NCBI RefSeq assembly: GCF_003347015.1
Contig: NZ_PNFB01000029.1
Location: 1-33,172, forward strand
Length of the DNA stretch: 33,172 bases
Origin: Brachybacterium sp. YJGR34
GTDB lineage: Bacteria > Actinomycetota > Actinomycetes > Actinomycetales > Dermabacteraceae
Direction of reading: 5' to 3'
Part shown: positions 30,920 through 33,172 of the stretch, in pieces
Layout: the number at the start of each line of letters is the position of its first letter
Position numbering within the stretch: the stretch's first letter is position 1
The notes under the pieces: generated by a model
The model's database searches: none
The model's input: only the letters and a program-made list of their open reading frames with translations
Told to the model about the DNA's origin: nothing
Position numbers and translations under genes: made by a program

Positions 30920-30971
30920 GGTTCGTGCTCCTCAGTCGGTAGGGGTCGTCCCCGTCATCCTCGCAATGTGG

Positions 30972-31021
30972 GATGAACGGAGATCGTCTCCGGGTGAACT
31001 CGAAGCGTAGCTCCCGTGAAC
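30972..31021 (-). promoter_or_regulatory. PHO-box-like triple repeat (candidate RegX3 operator)
   Basis: On the minus strand GTTCAC-G (31021-31015), GTTCAC-C (30999-30993) and GTTCAT-C (30978-30972) lie 22 and 21 bp apart, close to twice an 11-bp unit. GTTCACC direct repeats in 11-bp steps are the PHO-box pattern known for actinobacterial PhoP-type regulators. The site sits ~55-100 bp upstream of both phoU and senX3. Confidence 0.62.
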
Positions 31022-31080
31022 TCCTGCGACACAACGGCCTCGCCGAGGGGCGGAGGGCGGGTTGGCCGTCGCCGGGGGCC

Positions 31081-31086
31081 TAGGCT
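31081..31086 (+). promoter_or_regulatory. -10 element of senX3-regX3 (leaderless)
   Basis: TAGGCT, six bases before GTG 31093; no Shine-Dalgarno in between. Confidence 0.6.
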
Positions 31087-31092
31087 GTACCG

Positions 31093-32406
31093 GTGCCCCT
31101 GTCTGCTCTCCTCGTGCTCGCCGGCGCGATCGGTCTGGTGATCGGCGTCGCCGCGACGCTGGCGCTCGTCCGCTCCGAGCGCAACGTGCGGGCAACCCCC
31201 ATGGTGGCCGAGCAGGTGGTCCCCGATGCCGCGGCCGAGGTCCTCGCCATCCTCTCCTCCGCCTACGTCGTGCTCGATGCCAGCGGCGACGTGCTGCGCG
31301 CCTCGCCGCTGGCCTACTCCTACGGGATCGTGCGCGCGGAGGAGGGCGACTACCCCACGCTGTCCAGCCATGAGCTGCTCGAGCTCGCGACCGACGTCGG
31401 CCGCAACGGCGGCTTCCGCGACGAACGGCTCACCCTGCGCCGATCGAACCAGGCGGAGTCCGATGCCGTGATCGACGTGCGCATCGGTGCGCTCGGCGAG
31501 CACGGCGCCCTGCTGCTGGCCGACGATCTCACCCGCGCGGTGCGGGTCGAGGAGACCCGTCGCGATTTCGTGGCGAACGTGTCCCACGAGCTGAAGACCC
31601 CGGTCGGCGCGATCACCCTGCTCGCCGAGACGATGGAGGACGCCGCCGAGGACCCGGACGCCGTGCGCCGCTTCGCCGAGCGGATGCAGACGGAGACCCG
31701 CCGCCTCTCCCACCTGGTCCAGGAGATCATCGAGCTCTCGCGCGTGCAGGGCGGCTCGGCACTGCCCGACGCGGAGCCGGTGGAGATCGACGACGTCGTC
31801 GCCGACGCCGTCGGCCTGAACCGGAACTTCGCGCTGGGCTCACGCATCGAGGTGGCCGTGGGCGGCGCCGCCGGCCTGCGGGTGTTCGGCTCCGCGCCGA
31901 TGCTCACCACCGCCCTGTCGAACCTGATCTCGAATGCGATCACCTATTCCGACGCGCACACCAAGGTGGGCATCTCGGTGCGGCGCGACGACGGGATGGT
32001 CGAGATCGCCGTGAAGGATCAGGGCATCGGGATCTCCAAGGAGAACCTGGAGCGGGTCTTCGAGCGCTTCTTCCGGGTGGACCGGGCGCGCTCGCGCACG
32101 ACCGGGGGCTCGGGGCTCGGGCTCGCCATCGTCAAGCACATCGCCAACGACCACGGCGGTGAGGTCACCGCCTGGTCGATGCGCGGCCAGGGGTCGACCT
32201 TCACGCTGCGCCTGCCGGAGATGGGACGCACCGAGACCATCCGGGTCGGCGCCCGCTCCGTCGAGGTCTCCGCCCGCCCGCCGGGCGCGGAGACGAGCGC
32301 CGCACCGGCCGACGAGGCGTCGGCCACCAGCACCCCTGGGGCCCCCGGGCCCCAGGACGACGCACGATCCGTGGACGAGCGCCACGCGACCGGAAAGGGA
32401 AGTTGA
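31093..32406 (+). CDS. senX3: Phosphate-responsive sensor histidine kinase SenX3
   Basis: 437 residues. One clear N-terminal membrane helix (3-26, LSALLVLAGAIGLVIGVAATLALV); there is no long extracellular loop. A PAS-like domain (~45-145) precedes HisKA with FVANVSHELKTPVGAI and phosphoacceptor H165. The ATPase has N-box LSNLISNAITYS (N281), G1 DQGIGI (309-314), F-box FERFFRVDRARSR and G2 GGSGLGLAIVKHI. A Pro/Ala-rich C-terminal tail of ~55 residues follows. This matches SenX3, which controls RegX3 with PhoU. The GTG 31093 start fits a TAGGCT leaderless promoter. regX3 starts two bases after its stop. Confidence 0.93.
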   Translation: MPLSALLVLAGAIGLVIGVAATLALVRSERNVRATPMVAEQVVPDAAAEVLAILSSAYVVLDASGDVLRASPLAYSYGIVRAEEGDYPTLSSHELLELATDVGRNGGFRDERLTLRRSNQAESDAVIDVRIGALGEHGALLLADDLTRAVRVEETRRDFVANVSHELKTPVGAITLLAETMEDAAEDPDAVRRFAERMQTETRRLSHLVQEIIELSRVQGGSALPDAEPVEIDDVVADAVGLNRNFALGSRIEVAVGGAAGLRVFGSAPMLTTALSNLISNAITYSDAHTKVGISVRRDDGMVEIAVKDQGIGISKENLERVFERFFRVDRARSRTTGGSGLGLAIVKHIANDHGGEVTAWSMRGQGSTFTLRLPEMGRTETIRVGARSVEVSARPPGAETSAAPADEASATSTPGAPGPQDDARSVDERHATGKGS

Positions 32407-32407
32407 C

Positions 32408-33097
32408 ATGACGCGAATCCTGATCGTGGAGGACGAGGAGTCCTTCTCCGACCCTCTGTCGTACTCGCTGCGCAAGGAGGGGTACGAGGTCGCCGTCGCC
32501 GACAACGGCACCGACGGGCTGCGGATCTTCTCCGCGCACGGCGCGGACCTCGTGCTGCTGGACCTCATGCTCCCCGGGATGAGCGGCACCGAGGTGTGCC
32601 GGGAGATCCGCCGCACCTCCAGCGTCCCGGTGATCATGCTGACCGCCAAGGACGACGAGTTCGACAAGGTGCTGGGGCTCGAGCTGGGGGCCGACGACTA
32701 CGTCACCAAGCCGTACTCCTCGCGCGAGCTGCTGGCGCGGATCAAGGCCGTGCTGCGCCGCGGGCAGGACTCCGCGGAGGCCGAGGAGGACACCGCGCTC
32801 AGCGCCGGGAGCATCATGATGGACGTCGAGCGCCACGTGGTGCAGGTGCGCGGCGAGGACGTCTCGCTGCCCCTGAAGGAGTTCGAGCTGCTCGAGATGC
32901 TGCTGCGCAACGTGGACCGCGTGCTCACCCGCGGCCAGCTCATCGATCGGGTGTGGGGCGCGAACTACGTGGGGGACACCAAGACCCTCGACGTCCACGT
33001 CAAGCGGCTGCGGGCCAAGATCGAGGACGATCCCAAGAACCCGGTGCACCTGGTGACGGTGCGCGGGCTGGGGTACAAGTTCGAGTCCGGCACCTGA
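32408..33097 (+). CDS. regX3: Phosphate-responsive response regulator RegX3 (OmpR/PhoB family)
   Basis: 229 residues. Receiver (1-120): E8/D9 acidic residues, phosphoacceptor D52 in LVLLDLMLPGMSG, T79 and K101 in DYVTKPYSSRELLARI. OmpR-type winged helix (~130-228): SLPLKEFELLEMLLRN, VLTRGQLIDRVWG, the recognition helix in TKTLDVHVKRLRAKIE, and GLGYKFE. Activated RegX3 binds PHO-box-type direct repeats at phosphate-starvation genes. It begins two bases after the senX3 stop. The likely autoregulatory and phoU site is the triple repeat at 30972-31021. Confidence 0.95.
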   Translation: MTRILIVEDEESFSDPLSYSLRKEGYEVAVADNGTDGLRIFSAHGADLVLLDLMLPGMSGTEVCREIRRTSSVPVIMLTAKDDEFDKVLGLELGADDYVTKPYSSRELLARIKAVLRRGQDSAEAEEDTALSAGSIMMDVERHVVQVRGEDVSLPLKEFELLEMLLRNVDRVLTRGQLIDRVWGANYVGDTKTLDVHVKRLRAKIEDDPKNPVHLVTVRGLGYKFESGT

Positions 33098-33150
33098 GGC
33101 CCCTCGCTCCCCCGCTCCGCGCCGGCCTCCCCGGCCCGGACGCACGGCGC

Positions 33151-33172
33151 CCCCGCAGCCGAGGCTGCGGGG
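33151..33172 (+). terminator. Hairpin after regX3, cut by the window edge
   Basis: CCCCGCAGCC (33151-33160) and GGCTGCGGGG (33163-33172) are perfectly complementary around GA. It starts 54 bp after the regX3 stop. Any T-run would lie beyond the window. Confidence 0.65.

Overview
The window reads as chromosomal DNA of a high-GC Gram-positive actinobacterium. The evidence is the very strong G/C third-position bias, a CarD-type RNA polymerase-binding protein, a SenX3-RegX3/PhoU phosphate module, a DUF4235 protein, an LCP-family wall protein, and many start codons sitting exactly six bases after a TANNNT hexamer (leaderless mRNAs). A member of the Micrococcales, perhaps Brachybacterium-like, is my guess; the sequence alone does not prove it. 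There is no transposase, integrase, phage gene or CRISPR array.

Layout. Bases 1-6841 (minus strand) hold the first ~2280 codons of a giant secreted repeat protein whose C-terminus lies outside the window: signal peptide, N-terminal domain, GEVED-like domain, then 14 tandem ~130-residue beta-sandwich-type repeats. Next come back-to-back tRNA-Pro(TGG) and tRNA-Gly(TCC). A NarL-type two-component system (minus) then faces an ABC-2 exporter (plus) across a 119-bp region carrying a large dyad. An AraC regulator/VOC/DUF1801 operon (minus) diverges from an Ada-AlkA fusion plus Ogt alkylation-repair pair (plus), followed by a PLP aminotransferase. A minus-strand operon encodes an ABC ATPase, a 507-residue polytopic protein and a SAM methyltransferase. 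CarD (plus) meets an MFS transporter (minus), followed by an SRPBCC protein.

From 22 kb the genes run mostly rightwards: a beta-phosphoglucomutase-like HAD enzyme coupled to a GH65 disaccharide phosphorylase; a YihY/BrkB membrane protein coupled to peptide deformylase; a three-unit 56-bp tandem repeat; a Tat/lipoprotein-like Rieske protein; TrmB; an LCP wall-polymer ligase; and DUF4235. PhoU (minus) and SenX3-RegX3 (plus) diverge from a region with three GTTCAY repeats in about 22-bp steps, resembling a PHO box.

How they work together. The NarL-type pair probably controls the adjacent exporter and itself through the shared dyad. Ada-AlkA and Ogt repair alkylated DNA. The HAD and GH65 enzymes together would convert an alpha-glucosyl disaccharide plus phosphate into glucose 6-phosphate. 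SenX3-RegX3 and PhoU form the phosphate-sensing switch. Seven gene pairs share an ATGA stop/start overlap, indicating translational coupling. The most unusual items are the giant repeat protein with its every-fourth-repeat signature, the symmetric dyad between kinase and exporter, the PHO-box-like triplet and the 56-bp tandem repeat at the deformylase stop codon.
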